Shown here: one piece after another, positions 9,102 to 18,873 of the stretch
How the letters are laid out: each line of letters opens with the position of its first letter
How positions within the stretch are numbered: position 1 is the first letter of the stretch
DNA from: Fusarium oxysporum f. sp. lycopersici 4287
Lineage: Eukaryota; Ascomycota; Sordariomycetes; Hypocreales; Nectriaceae
NCBI RefSeq assembly: GCF_000149955.1
Contig: NC_030998.1
Location: 1,643,501 to 1,674,227 of the forward strand
Length of the DNA: 30,727 bases
Reading direction: 5' to 3'
Translations under genes and position numbers: made by a program
Notes under the pieces: model-generated
Database searches by the model: none
Seen by the model: the letters and a program-made list of their open reading frames with translations, nothing else
Told to the model about the DNA's origin: nothing

Positions 9102-11330
9102 CTACTTCAATCTATCCAAGAAAGCGATCAGTTGCTTCGTCGACACAGCCCCCACCACCTTCGCCGTATCCTCCTCAGTGACGATCAAATAGCTAATCCC
9201 TAGCTTTCCGAACAACTCCACTGCATACTCAAGAGGTGCTTTCGAAGACAGGGTCATCGGGTTTCTATCAATAGAGTCTGCTAGTGCACCTTCAAGAGCG
9301 TTTATGTCAGAAGATTCTTCAACGCCATCGGTCTTCTCAATCTTCTGCAAGGCTCGCTCCAGCTTATATTGTGAGATATAGCCGTGACATACTCCACTGT
9401 CGTTGATAAACACAAGTCCAGAGTCGCTTAAGCCTCTGTGCTGAAGATGAGAGAGCTTGTGTTGGAGTACTGACGTGAGGACACGGTAGTCAGGACCGAC
9501 AGACACAATATCGTTATCCAGGGTATCATTTGAAGGGAGAAGGGCGTCGACCGTCGCAGTGCCCTCATTATCTCTGAACTCTCTAACCTTGCTGATGGCA
9601 CTTTCGGCCTCCAAGAAAGGATGCCCTTGAAGATGCTGAGCAAGGTCATAGACCCCATCGGCACTGATCGCATCAGCCACCCACTTCGCAGTCAGGATAG
9701 CGATCATGAAAGGCGGAATAAAGTTTACCTCCCCTGTGAGCTCAAACATGATGACAGCTAGACTGACGGTCATTCTGCTAACTCCAGCTAGGAATGCTGC
9801 TGATCCAACCATGGCGAAAATCCCCGGTGAGATGTTCGGAATGAGTTGACCAATCATTCGACCGAAGAGAGCACCTGCATCCATTGCGGGAATGATAATT
9901 CCAGATGGGACCTTGCAGCCGAATGTGATGGTCGTCAAGAATAACTTGACGAATGTTCCCGAGACCAGCCAGGCGTAGTACGTGCCCTTGCCGGTTGCTT
10001 GGGCCTCTTGTTGGCAAATCCAGTCCTCGTCAACATGATTGCAGTCAACAAGTAATCGCTGCATGACAATATCCCCAGTTTCCCTGATCAACATATTCGG
10101 GAACTGCAGAACCGCTGTGATCAATGTCACGAGAGCTAGCTCGAGGACAGGGTTGTTCTTGATGAGCGAAATCTTTCGGAACGACTTTGACCAGAGGAAA
10201 TTTGCTCGGCAGAATACACCACCAAATATACCACCGCAGACGCCGAGAATGACGAAGACGAAATAGTGAAGAGCATCATAGTTGACGCCGTAGTTCGTCT
10301 CAAACAGAACAAGCTTGCCAGTTCCTGTAGGATTGAGTTCCTTAAGAACAGCCGCCGCTACCACTGAACAAAGACAGCTTCGCCAAAGTACCCGACGAGG
10401 AAAGTAAGTGCTGATCTCCTCGTAGCTGAAGAGAACACCTCCAATCGGAGCACCGAAAGCGACAGACAAGCCCGCTGAACATGCGACGCTGAACATCTCC
10501 CTCAGTTTCCGTTGGTTACTCGCGTATTTCGGAACGCAGATGGTGACAAGGTACCCAACACATGCTGAGATGTGCACAAAGGGACCTTCCTTTCCCAAAC
10601 ACATGCCCGTTGCGACTGCAAAGATTGATCCGATGGCCTTGACGATAAGGACTTTGAGATCGAAAAGATGAGGGATGGAGAAGCCAGATAGGACAGTCTT
10701 TATCTCGGGAATGCCACTTCCTGCTGCCATATACATAACCTTTCCGCCGGGGCTTTGAACCTGATCTTCGATTGTAGCAGACAGTTCTTTCTCTGGAGCG
10801 ACGGCAGTGAGATTCGACTTCGTAGTCATGGTGACACTCCCAGCGATGATACCAAAGGCCAAAGCAAGGCCGACATAGATGGCGTATGCATACACGTAGC
10901 TTTCGGTCCACGACTTCCAGTTCCGGCAGTTTGTCTCTGATGCACAGCATCCCCGGCGGCTCAGAAAGATGTTGTTGGTGCAATATCCGTCCTTCAGATC
11001 TGCTACCACTTCAACGCTGACGTCTACAAAGGCAGCGATGGAGGCAGTGAGAAGGCCGATAAGGAATGCTGCGACCCATCCTTGAGAAGTGTCCCATAGC
11101 TTCGCGAAATGGTAACGGATTCCGCGCCGGGTATGACGGCTGGAGTTGTCGTGTCGGTGACTATCTTTGACAAGGTCTTGAAGCCAATCGATGGTATGAT
11201 AATCACTATACGGCAGGCTATTTTGCTGTGATGCAGTGTTTGTCGACGGTGCGGCTGTGATGCGGTGTTTATGAGATAGTATCAAGGGAGTAGTCTCCGT
11301 CGCTTTGACAGGCATCGAGTCAGAAGCCAT
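9102..11330 (-). CDS. CLC-type chloride/proton antiporter with CBS domains (742 aa)
   Basis: An intronless CLC protein of the ClC-3/4/5 and yeast Gef1 type, expected in Golgi, endosome or vacuole membranes where it couples Cl- to H+ exchange. Signature motifs are GSGIPE (204-209), GKEGPFVH (246-253) with gating Glu248, GAPIGGVLFSYEE (293-305) and the late GCKVPSGIIIPAMDAGALFG helix-N motif. The Glu304-Glu305 pair aligns with the proton glutamate of ClC-5 (57 residues after the gating Glu, same spacing as here for Glu305), so an exchanger is more likely than a channel. Two CBS domains form the C-terminus: about 595-670, then the segment containing GISYLIVTEEDTAKVVGAVS. The length is normal and the gene looks intact. 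It may support vacuolar pH, metal homeostasis or multicopper-enzyme loading as Gef1 does. Confidence 0.93.
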   Translation of the reverse strand: MASDSMPVKATETTPLILSHKHRITAAPSTNTASQQNSLPYSDYHTIDWLQDLVKDSHRHDNSSRHTRRGIRYHFAKLWDTSQGWVAAFLIGLLTASIAAFVDVSVEVVADLKDGYCTNNIFLSRRGCCASETNCRNWKSWTESYVYAYAIYVGLALAFGIIAGSVTMTTKSNLTAVAPEKELSATIEDQVQSPGGKVMYMAAGSGIPEIKTVLSGFSIPHLFDLKVLIVKAIGSIFAVATGMCLGKEGPFVHISACVGYLVTICVPKYASNQRKLREMFSVACSAGLSVAFGAPIGGVLFSYEEISTYFPRRVLWRSCLCSVVAAAVLKELNPTGTGKLVLFETNYGVNYDALHYFVFVILGVCGGIFGGVFCRANFLWSKSFRKISLIKNNPVLELALVTLITAVLQFPNMLIRETGDIVMQRLLVDCNHVDEDWICQQEAQATGKGTYYAWLVSGTFVKLFLTTITFGCKVPSGIIIPAMDAGALFGRMIGQLIPNISPGIFAMVGSAAFLAGVSRMTVSLAVIMFELTGEVNFIPPFMIAILTAKWVADAISADGVYDLAQHLQGHPFLEAESAISKVREFRDNEGTATVDALLPSNDTLDNDIVSVGPDYRVLTSVLQHKLSHLQHRGLSDSGLVFINDSGVCHGYISQYKLERALQKIEKTDGVEESSDINALEGALADSIDRNPMTLSSKAPLEYAVELFGKLGISYLIVTEEDTAKVVGAVSTKQLIAFLDRLK

Positions 11331-12535
11331 TTCGAGAGGGATGGTTAGAATAATACTATTTAGGCCATCGAAAGGCTGGGAATGCCATTCTATATGAGTC
11401 GTGCACTACTTGTGCACGGAAATACAAAGGAGAACTAGGCATCGAATTCTGTAGATCTGCCGGAAAAGAGAAGCACAGATCTTGGACCTGTGACGTCAAT
11501 GTAGTGCATCTCCGGGTTTAACACAGCCCTGCAGGGTCTTGTGATAAGTTTGCAGCACCAACTGACCTATCGCTTCTGAATCAGAGATCAAGACTGGTGT
11601 TTCATTGGTGAGAATGAGGGCGGTAAGATGTCTAGATCGACTGCCAGATCATTCTCTCGGTCGGCATGGGCGAAGACTCATATCAATTGTAGTACCTGCA
11701 CTGATTCAACCTTTTTTGAAACGGACACCGATGATTCGATGCATATCTACCGAATCTGTATCTGGGAGTAATCTAGAACATTGAGTAGAGATAAGCAGCC
11801 ACACCAATCCCGCCACTATCTCCAATTCTCACATGCAAAAGAGATAAGAACCCGGAGATGGTTCAAGATCCCATCTTTGACAGTTCTTCATGAATGTTGA
11901 CCGGGAAGAAAAACTAGAGGTTTGCACGTTGAAACTTCGGGTTCCGCGGAGATATATATAAGGATTTATCATGTGCGACGCTCAGCACAGGAATTTTACA
12001 GATCGACGTCCTTGTGAGCGGGGAGATTGTCATGCTCACCCCGCATAACATGGCACATGGCCTGCTCACATATGCCACGGTAGATAATCACTAGCGCCAG
12101 TCAGATAAACCCAGATGAAACCACCATTGTATATTCTTAGTCAGGCCCTGCCTTGAGATATCTGACATTGGCCGTGGCGATAAGTTTCCTCATGAGGCTC
12201 TGTCCAATAATATTAATTCTGCCAGCCATCTTTTTTTTTTCTTTTTTTTTTTCTTCTTTTTTTTAAAGGTTTTGACAATGAGACGTTTATATTGTCCCGT
12301 CTTCTCACATTATTGATACCGCACTTTAAATGTCTTCATCGACGTCATTCAATTGGGCTGCCCGCTACCCTAGGGGAGGCAAGAAAACTCACGATGTTGA
12401 TCCTTAGTGACGGAAGACTTTGATGAATTTAGCATATACTTAGTACAGGTTTAGGAAACCTTGGACTAGGCATTCCTGGCATTATGCCCTAATGTCAGAA
12501 GTTTTCTTGCTCCCTGAAGCTAGCTCTTCCATTTT
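11331..12535. other. CLC upstream region and noncoding DNA
   Basis: This contains the CLC promoter at its left end. A TATATATAAGG element on + is at 11952-11962 with no intact gene just downstream; it could have served the decayed ORF that follows. The pyrimidine tract at 12231-12264 is listed separately. I see no coding sequence. Confidence 0.4.
12231..12264 (+). repeat. poly-pyrimidine (T-rich) low-complexity tract
   Basis: About 34 bases are nearly pure T with three C interruptions. It may be a promoter nucleosome-free tract or the A-tail scar of a minus-strand retroposed sequence; no flanking duplication was found. Confidence 0.7.
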
Positions 12536-13130
12536 TTGCATTTCGATAGCTCCCATCGACCAGCAAGTAAAAATGCGGAGACAAAGGGAGAATCGTTGAA
12601 AGCCTACGTTGGACACTTATACAATCAGTTGAAGAACTCAACCATCGACTGGGATTTTGATGCTCCCAACAAAACATGTCATATCTTGATCTCCCCTGTT
12701 ATGACAAAGTCTATCATGGCATAAACGACTTGGGAAAGCATCTCAAGCGTAAGAAAAACATGGTAAGAACATATAATTGCAGAGTATATTGTATGTCTCA
12801 GTATGTAACCGTGTTATAGGAACATGATACAGCCTTGCCTCTGGAGTCACCAACAGCGTTCTGGAGATGTTGCAACGTCCTAACAAGAAGCCTCGATTTA
12901 AGCATATGATTGATGATCCAGCTGGCCATGACCTCTGCCTTCCGCTCATTATTAATGGTGAGGCTCATAAGTTGCCACGATCCTTACAGTAACCCTTCTG
13001 GATGGAGATCCCAGACTCACAGGACGATTTGGAGGATGAGCTGGGGCAAGTAGATGATGACATGGATTTCAAGATGAGCAACGAGGATAGATATAGAGAG
13101 AAATGTTGTTGGGGCCGAAGCCTCATTTAA
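12536..13130 (+). pseudogene. decayed ORF of unknown family
   Basis: Coding-like segments follow one another on + but in shifted frames. Segment A is 12536-12676 (ESLKAYVGHLYNQLKNS, TIDWDFDAPNK). Segment B is about 12678-12756 (YLDLPCYDKVYHGINDLGK). Segment C is 12837-13130 (VTNSVLEMLQRPNKKPRFKH, HDLCLPLIINGEAHKLPR), which crosses an in-frame TAA at 12990-12992 and continues as an acidic tail (QDDLEDELGQVDDDMDF) to TAA 13128. The internal TAA is one C-to-T step from CAA. A GTAAG donor at 12757 and TAG acceptor near 12820 could be an old intron, but no combination restores the whole frame. I do not recognise the family. A degenerate gene is the best reading; chance frames remain possible. Confidence 0.35.
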
Positions 13131-13641
13131 CCTCTCACCCTTATCACAGTTAGCTGCGTTCAGTTCATTCTCATAGTTGAAAACGCTAGGTTGTTGGCAT
13201 ACTTTCGATCTTGACATGCTGGTCTGATCCTTTCATACTGGAGAGTCACATCTTTGAACCGAGCTTCGCTTTTCCATTTCAAGTCAAAGGTGCGCCATGA
13301 GCACTGAAGTCAATGCAGCTTGTCTCCTAGGCCTCACTGATGTGCCAACAGCACAACGACATCAATTAATTAATGTCAGAAACTTCCAGCAGTCTCTAGA
13401 TGATTCTTATTTTTTTTTAATGGAGCTAGTGAGTAGTAATTTCGCGAAGTTTCTAGAAATCTGACATCCTGCCAATCACCCTCTTGCACCTGAGCCTCCA
13501 AGGATCATCATCCCAAGGCGGAAGTCCATCCTTAGATCGAGTAAAAACGCATAAGAACAGTCAACAAGACCATTAAAACTTGTATTCCAAATCAATTCAC
13601 CCTTTTCAATCATCTTAAACACCATAAAACAATTTTTCACA
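13131..13641. promoter_or_regulatory. epoxide hydrolase upstream region
   Basis: Noncoding stretch before the epoxide hydrolase. A run of nine or more T lies near 13409-13419. No clear TATA box is seen; the leader just before the ATG is A/C-rich (ACAATTTTTCACAATG). Confidence 0.35.
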
Positions 13642-14865
13642 ATGTCTTCCCTTCCCTTTAGCGCGCCGCCCTGGCCCATTCCCGCGTCAGCAAATCTTAC
13701 ATCATCCACTATTTCCATTCCCGACGGCGAGATCGAGAAACTCAAGACACTCCTCAAGCTATCGCCGATACCGAAGGCGAATATCTGGAATTCGCATGAA
13801 GATGGCGCCTTTGGTCTTCCGAGAGATACTTTGACGGAGTTGGTTGAGTATTGGGCGAATGACTACGATTGGAAGAAGTGGGAGGCTACTCTCAATTCGA
13901 TCCCGCAGTTTGACATGACAGTCACTGACGACGACTCGGCAGACTACAAGATCAATTTTCTAGCCTTGTTTTCCAAGAAGCCTTCTGCGGTCCCCATTTT
14001 GTTCCTTCATAGCTGGCCAGGCTCTGTCGTTGAATACCTCCCCATCCTTCAGAAACTCAAATCTGAGTACGATCCTGAGTCTCTACCCTATCACATCATC
14101 GTTCCTCACCATATCGGCTTCGGTTTCTCTGATGCACCGCCTCTGGAAAAGCCATTCACCCATATTGATAATGCTCGCCTTATGTCAAAGATGATGCACT
14201 CTTTGGGCTTTGACAAGACGGGGTATATGACGCAGGGAGGCGATCTTGGCGGCTGGACCGCACCTGTCATCGCAAACATTGATCCCGCTTGTAAGCTCGT
14301 CCACATGAGCATGCTGAACATTTCGCCTCCTGCAGGTGAAGATGTCGAGGAGGGCATCAAGGCCGGCAAGTATACTCCCGATGAAATGGCAGCATTCAGC
14401 AGAATGGCCGAGTTTCAAAAGAAAGAAACAGCCTTTATCCAACTCGACGGCACCAAGCCAGCTACAGCAGGCTACATCTTCGGCAGCAACCCCATCGCCC
14501 TCCTCGCCTGGATCGGCGACAAGATGCACCGCTGGTCCGACGAAACACCCGACAAAGACCTCATCCTTACCAACGTAGCTCTATACTGGTTCACTGGTTG
14601 TTACCCAACATCTATCTACCTTCACCTCACTGTCCTTGAGGATCATGAGCTCATGATGAATGCTTGGAAGAGCCTCAAGGTACCGCTTGGTCACTCGGCG
14701 TTCAAGAAGGAGCTTGTCACTGCACCGGAGAGATGGATTCAGCAGACAGAGCAGGTGAAGTGGTATAGAATGCATGACAAGGGTGGACACTTTGCTGCGC
14801 TTGAGGAGCCAGATGCTCTTTGGAAAGATGTGAAGGACTTCATTGGGGCGTTTTGGAAGAATTGA
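13642..14865 (+). CDS. epoxide hydrolase, microsomal-type alpha/beta-hydrolase (407 aa)
   Basis: Hydrolyses epoxides to vicinal diols. The N-terminal EHN domain (about 22-130) is followed by the catalytic alpha/beta core. The oxyanion motif is HSWPGS (123-128), a Ser variant of the usual HGWPGS. Asp201 in QGGDLGGW is the ester-forming nucleophile, and His383 in KGGHFAALEEP is the general base. The lid has NPIALLAWIGDKMHRWSDE and YWFTGCYPTSIYLH, where Tyr315, Tyr321 or Tyr327 could polarise the epoxide. The length of about 400 is typical. The ATG has A at -3 and the frame is one uninterrupted exon. No signal peptide is present, so it is probably cytosolic or loosely membrane-bound. It may detoxify xenobiotic or lipid epoxides; no biosynthetic gene cluster partners are adjacent. 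Confidence 0.92.
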   Translation: MSSLPFSAPPWPIPASANLTSSTISIPDGEIEKLKTLLKLSPIPKANIWNSHEDGAFGLPRDTLTELVEYWANDYDWKKWEATLNSIPQFDMTVTDDDSADYKINFLALFSKKPSAVPILFLHSWPGSVVEYLPILQKLKSEYDPESLPYHIIVPHHIGFGFSDAPPLEKPFTHIDNARLMSKMMHSLGFDKTGYMTQGGDLGGWTAPVIANIDPACKLVHMSMLNISPPAGEDVEEGIKAGKYTPDEMAAFSRMAEFQKKETAFIQLDGTKPATAGYIFGSNPIALLAWIGDKMHRWSDETPDKDLILTNVALYWFTGCYPTSIYLHLTVLEDHELMMNAWKSLKVPLGHSAFKKELVTAPERWIQQTEQVKWYRMHDKGGHFAALEEPDALWKDVKDFIGAFWKN

Positions 14866-15266
14866 AGCGATTCCAGTGAGGACGCAGCGCTTGGGGAAGA
14901 AGTAGGCAGTGACAAATGCCGAGACAAGTTTAGGCCAATTTAGGTAAGTTTAGTAGGTTCTTGGACTAGTTGTTTTCATCTCTTACGATCAGGTCAACTG
15001 TTGTCCGTGGTCTCGAGGTAATAGACATCAAATATACGAGGATATACCTCTCTAGTCTCACTAGTCGAATAGCTCATCAGGTTAGGTCACGACGATCTTA
15101 ATACCGCCCACATCACGACTCGGCCCTAAATGCATCCCCCACATTCTTCCTCCATTGGCTCTCTTACCACCGACCAACCTCTTCCAACATCTAATTTGTC
15201 CGCATCAAATTCGGCACTTGCGTGCCGGTTTATGGTTACATCAAGGCCCGGGCCACGCGATGCCCC

Positions 15267-15284
15267 CTGGGGTTCTTACCCCAG
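15267..15284 (+). promoter_or_regulatory. perfect inverted repeat made of two CreA-type sites
   Basis: CTGGGGT, a four-base TCTT spacer, then ACCCCAG form a perfect 7-bp inverted repeat about 380 bases before the arabinofuranosidase ATG. Each arm contains a CreA (SYGGRG) consensus. CreA represses arabinanase genes on glucose in other ascomycetes; its action here is inference. Confidence 0.45.
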
Positions 15285-15527
15285 ATGACGATGGCGCCGA
15301 TCTGCATACCCCGCAGATTTGGAGAAGCGGGCGAATAAGGCTTGGCGCTGTTCGACGCACCATTCTTTGACGGATTGGTACAACGGAGGAATTTGTGAAT
15401 AGCTACGCTTGGGGATAGTGAGCCGAATAGGAAGGTGGATAGCCGCTTCGTCTGATGTTGATGCGATGGGGTTTGGGCGAAGGCATCGGAGGGTTGTCGG
15501 ACGAGAGACACTCAGTATGGATATATC

Positions 15528-15535
15528 TATATAAG
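15528..15535 (+). promoter_or_regulatory. TATA box of the arabinofuranosidase gene
   Basis: TATATAAG lies 125 bases before ATG 15660. This puts the transcription start after about 15555, which argues against any translation start near 15549 although the frame is open from there. Confidence 0.6.
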
Positions 15536-15659
15536 GAGCTCTTATTCTGTGCCGTACTTTCCATTTCTTGTAACTCAGCAGCTCTTCTTCAATCTTCTGT
15601 CAAAGGCTCTTGGCTCTGACTTTGCCTATCTTCTCATAGTCCCCGGACTGAACATCACA

Positions 15660-17159
15660 ATGCTTCTCCAAAGCGTCTTCGCTCTTGGTCTCGCCACCAC
15701 CGCCCGTCTTGTCTCTGCAGGACCATGCGACATCTACAAATCCGGCGGGACTCCCTGCATCGCCGCTCATAGCACCACGCGCGCTCTGTTCGACAGTTAC
15801 AACAGCGCTCTCTACCAGATCAAGCGTGCCTCAGACGGTGCCCTCACCGACATCAAGCCTCTCTCCGCAGGCGGTGTCGCAGCTTCCTCTGCCCAAGATA
15901 CCTTCTGCAGCGGAACTACCTGTCTCATCACCATCATCTATGATCAGTCTGGTCGCAGCAACCACTTGACTCAAGCTCCTCCTGGTGGCTTCAAGGGCCC
16001 TGAGGCAAATGGCTATGATAACCTTGCCGCTGCTGATGGTGCACCTGTCACTTTGAACGGCAAGAAGGCCTACGGAGTGTTTGTTTCTCCGGGTACTGGC
16101 TACCGTAACAACCATGTTAGTGGTTCTGCTACTGGTGATGAGCCCGAGGGTCTGTATGCTGTTCTCGACGGAACCCACTACAACGGCGCTTGCTGCTTCG
16201 ATTACGGCAATGCAGAGACTAGCAGCACTGATACTGGAAACGGTCACATGGAAGCCATTTACTTCGGTGACAGCACTGTCTGGGGCTCTGGTTCCGGCAG
16301 TGGACCCTGGATCATGGCTGATCTTGAGAACGGTCTCTTCTCCGGAAAGAACCCCAAGCAGAACACTGCCGACCCTACCATCAACCATCGTTTCACCAGT
16401 GCCGTCGTTAAAGGCAAGCCCGGAACATGGAGTATTCGGGGCGGAGATTCTACATCAGGTGGACTGTCAACTTTCTACAACGGCGCGTATCCTGACGGCG
16501 GATACAACCCCATGAAGAAAGAAGGAGCTATAATCCTCGGAATTGGCGGTGATAACAGCAATGGAGCTCAAGGCACCTTTTATGAAGGAGTTATGACCAG
16601 TGGATATCCTTCTGATGCGACTGAGAATGCCGTGCAGGCCAACATCGTCGCGGCCAAGTACGCGACAACCTCATTGACAAGCGGGTCCGCCCTCACCGTC
16701 GGATCATCCATCTCCCTCAAAGTCACTACCGCCGGCTACACAGACCGCTACCTCGCACACAGCGACTCAACTGTCAACACCCAAGTCGTCTCCAGCTCCA
16801 GCGCCACCGCCCTCAAGCAGTCAGCAAGCTGGACCGTCCGCACCGGTCTCGCCAACAGCGGCTGTGTATCCTTCGAGTCAAACGATACTCCTGGTAGCTA
16901 CATCCGACACTCTGGATTTACTCTGTATGTCAACAAGGGTGATGGAAGCAAGTCGTTCAACGAGGATGCTACGTTTTGCCCTCAGAAGGGTTTGAGTGGA
17001 TCGGGAAGCTCTATTCGATCGTGGAACTATCCTACAAGGTATATTCGACATTATAACAACCTTGGATATGCTTCTTCGAATGGTGGTGTTCATGACTGGG
17101 ATGCTGCCAAGAGCTTTGTTGATGATGTTACCTTTGTTGTTGCCAATGGTTTTGCCTAA
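15660..17159 (+). CDS. abfB: secreted alpha-L-arabinofuranosidase, GH54 + CBM42 (499 aa)
   Basis: Removes terminal L-arabinose from arabinan and arabinoxylan outside the cell. A signal peptide of about 20 residues ends before GPCDIYKSGGTPCIAAHSTT, the classic GH54 N-terminus. The catalytic domain runs to about 335; Glu223 in ADLENG and Asp298 in GGDNSN match the positions of the nucleophile and acid/base known in the Aspergillus enzyme. The vicinal Cys178-Cys179 (GACCFDYG) is also conserved. The C-terminal CBM42 (about 345-499) is a beta-trefoil with repeated YIRH/YLAH motifs (YLAHSDS, YIRHSGF, YIRHYNN) that bind arabinose side chains. Total length is the same as Aspergillus AbfB. ATG 15660 was chosen over the longer open frame because it starts the signal peptide and lies after the TATA box. 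No intron is needed. Confidence 0.96.
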   Translation: MLLQSVFALGLATTARLVSAGPCDIYKSGGTPCIAAHSTTRALFDSYNSALYQIKRASDGALTDIKPLSAGGVAASSAQDTFCSGTTCLITIIYDQSGRSNHLTQAPPGGFKGPEANGYDNLAAADGAPVTLNGKKAYGVFVSPGTGYRNNHVSGSATGDEPEGLYAVLDGTHYNGACCFDYGNAETSSTDTGNGHMEAIYFGDSTVWGSGSGSGPWIMADLENGLFSGKNPKQNTADPTINHRFTSAVVKGKPGTWSIRGGDSTSGGLSTFYNGAYPDGGYNPMKKEGAIILGIGGDNSNGAQGTFYEGVMTSGYPSDATENAVQANIVAAKYATTSLTSGSALTVGSSISLKVTTAGYTDRYLAHSDSTVNTQVVSSSSATALKQSASWTVRTGLANSGCVSFESNDTPGSYIRHSGFTLYVNKGDGSKSFNEDATFCPQKGLSGSGSSIRSWNYPTRYIRHYNNLGYASSNGGVHDWDAAKSFVDDVTFVVANGFA

Positions 17160-17312
17160 GCGGGACCGCTTTGCTTGCGGAGGTTTTAGATAGTCTGTTT
17201 GAGGAAGCTGGTTGTGAATTGGTATAACATAGTGAGAAATACAGATATTTAGATCGCTTATGACAGTCTCGCTCTACTCTTTTGTCCCACCGCGCTTTCA
17301 CCACCCATGCGC

Positions 17313-18873
17313 CTACTCTGAAGGCGTCATTGAGAATTCCATTGGCTTCGACATGGCCGACTTCATAAACGGACTTCGCGCCCTGATCTCCTTTCCCCAA
17401 ATGAAGACACCAATCGGTGCAGCCGCCAGAACCAACGAGATGAAACCCAGCAGCGAACTCGCCCAGTGAAAGCCCAGGTTTGTATACATACTGCTCGAAG
17501 CAAGTGGCAGAAAAGCAACGCCCAAGTTTTCGCCCAACACGGTCGCTCCGATAGCGCTTCCGGCGTAGTTGCTGTACGCGTCGATCAGATAGTTGGCGAT
17601 GCTTACAACGACAGCTTCGGTGCCAAGGCCAACGAGCATGAGTCCAAACGCGGGTCCAATCCAGTGCACTGAGGAATAACTCGTCCATGCGTAAACAAAC
17701 ATTCCACCAGTTACACCGATGAAACCTCCGATTACGGCAGCGTACAGGCGCGCTTCAGGAATAGGCGTACCAGGCGCTTCCTTGTTGCGCGAGGCAGAAG
17801 CATAATACCAGTTATTGGTCAAGACACAAAGGCCAAACCCAAGAATCTCTCCGATAACAATAGCAGCTTGAACATAACCAGCTTCAATGGCGTTCCAGCC
17901 ATAAAGAGCAGTAAAGACTTGTTCAACAGACTGCGTGAAGACGTAAATGACACCCAAACTGAAGGCAGTCCAGATAGTGGAGATGAAAACGACCGACTCA
18001 GTGCAAAGCATGTAAAGGGGTCGTTGAATGCTTGTCCAAATATCATGGAGAATCGACTTTGATTCAAGCTCCTTCTGACTGTACGCATTCTTCCCTTGTT
18101 TTCTTAACTTCTTCGCCCTCGCAGTCAATATTGCTGATCCTCGTGTCTCAGGCATCGCCAGGATAAAGATTGGGAAGAAGACGCCGGTCCAGATAAGTTC
18201 GATGTATCCGATCCATCGCCACGGTAGGAACTGAAATATGGCGGCCCCAATGACTGGTCCAAGACTGCTGGCGTTCAGGTAGATCATGATGTAGAGTCCT
18301 GTTGGAATTGTTCGAGCTCTATCAGTGGCAAAGACGTTTCCGATGATGCCAGCTACTGCATTCGCGAGAATAGTGCAGCATCCGCCACTGAAGAAGCGAG
18401 TGATAATCAGAGTCGCGTAGTTAGGTGCCACTCCAACGGGAATGAGAAAACAGAGAAAGACAGTATAGACCAAAAGAAACACGAGTCTCATCCCGAAATC
18501 CTCCATAATCGGCAGTAACACTAGTGAGAATAGTGCACCGCCGAGACCCCACGATGCAACCGGCCAATATGAGTGCGGAAAGTTCTCATCGCTAACATTG
18601 AAGTCTTCGCCAATCGCTTCGTGGGCCGTAGTAATGATTGTCCCGTTCATCATTGAGATGAACGTCGCGAAGAGTCCAAGACCGACGGCAAACCATTTCT
18701 TCTTACGGGACCAGTTGTATGGGTTTTCTGGATCATTTGGACCGTTCCATTGGACAATTATCGGTTGCTCTATGTCAATTAGCACTTCATATCTCACCAA
18801 CGATCTTTAAATGCAACGTACCTGACGACTCGTTGCTTCGAGCGGCCTCAGGCCTCTCCGCTTCAGCAAACAT
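17313..18873 (-). CDS. MFS transporter, DHA1 drug:H+ antiporter type (2 exons, 502 aa)
   Basis: Exons, read leftward, are 18873-18822 and 18769-17313; the 52-nt intron 18821-18770 has GTACGT, branch GCTAATTGAC and CATAG. The first exon encodes MFAEAERPEAARSNESS and joins EQPIIVQWNGPNDPENPYNW, the N-terminal motif typical of the fungal Tpo/Flr1-like DHA1 branch. Twelve membrane segments follow. Motif A after TM2 is degenerate (LPIMEDFGMR), and the TM4-TM5 part has GGCCTILANAVAGIIGNVF and SSLGPVIGAAIF. The PETRGSAIL motif ends the first half. The substrate is unknown; polyamines and xenobiotics are usual in this branch, so a sugar-uptake link to the arabinofuranosidase is not supported. It converges on that gene with 153 bases between stops. 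A frame from an ATG at 18800 lies within the intron and is not the start. Confidence 0.88.

Larger units (their letters stand above)
14866..15659 (+). promoter_or_regulatory. arabinofuranosidase promoter region
   Basis: A 794-base gap upstream of the GH54 gene. It contains CreA-type SYGGRG sites at 15137-15142 (CCCCAC, reverse), 15267-15272 (CTGGGG) and 15279-15284 (CCCCAG, reverse), plus TATATAAG at 15528-15535. No full XlnR GGCTAA motif was found by eye. No gene is supported in the gap. Confidence 0.45.

Noticed and set aside
4734..14865. Secondary-metabolite gene cluster (esterase, permease, epoxide hydrolase, MFS)
   Set aside because: No polyketide synthase, peptide synthetase, terpene cyclase, P450 or cluster regulator is present and the genes are widely spaced.
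15549..15659. Open N-terminal extension of the arabinofuranosidase
   Set aside because: The added 37 residues precede a normal signal peptide and begin only about 15 bases after the TATA box, so they are upstream of or at the transcription start.
15831..16388. 185-codon minus-strand frame inside the arabinofuranosidase gene
   Set aside because: It is the antisense shadow of a well-defined GH54 domain.
17128..17688. 186-codon frame overlapping the MFS 3' end
   Set aside because: It is an alternative frame of the MFS coding sequence with no domain features.
15660..18873. Arabinose utilisation cluster of arabinofuranosidase plus sugar transporter
   Set aside because: The neighbouring transporter belongs to the DHA1 drug/polyamine branch, not the sugar-porter branch, so a shared pathway is not supported.
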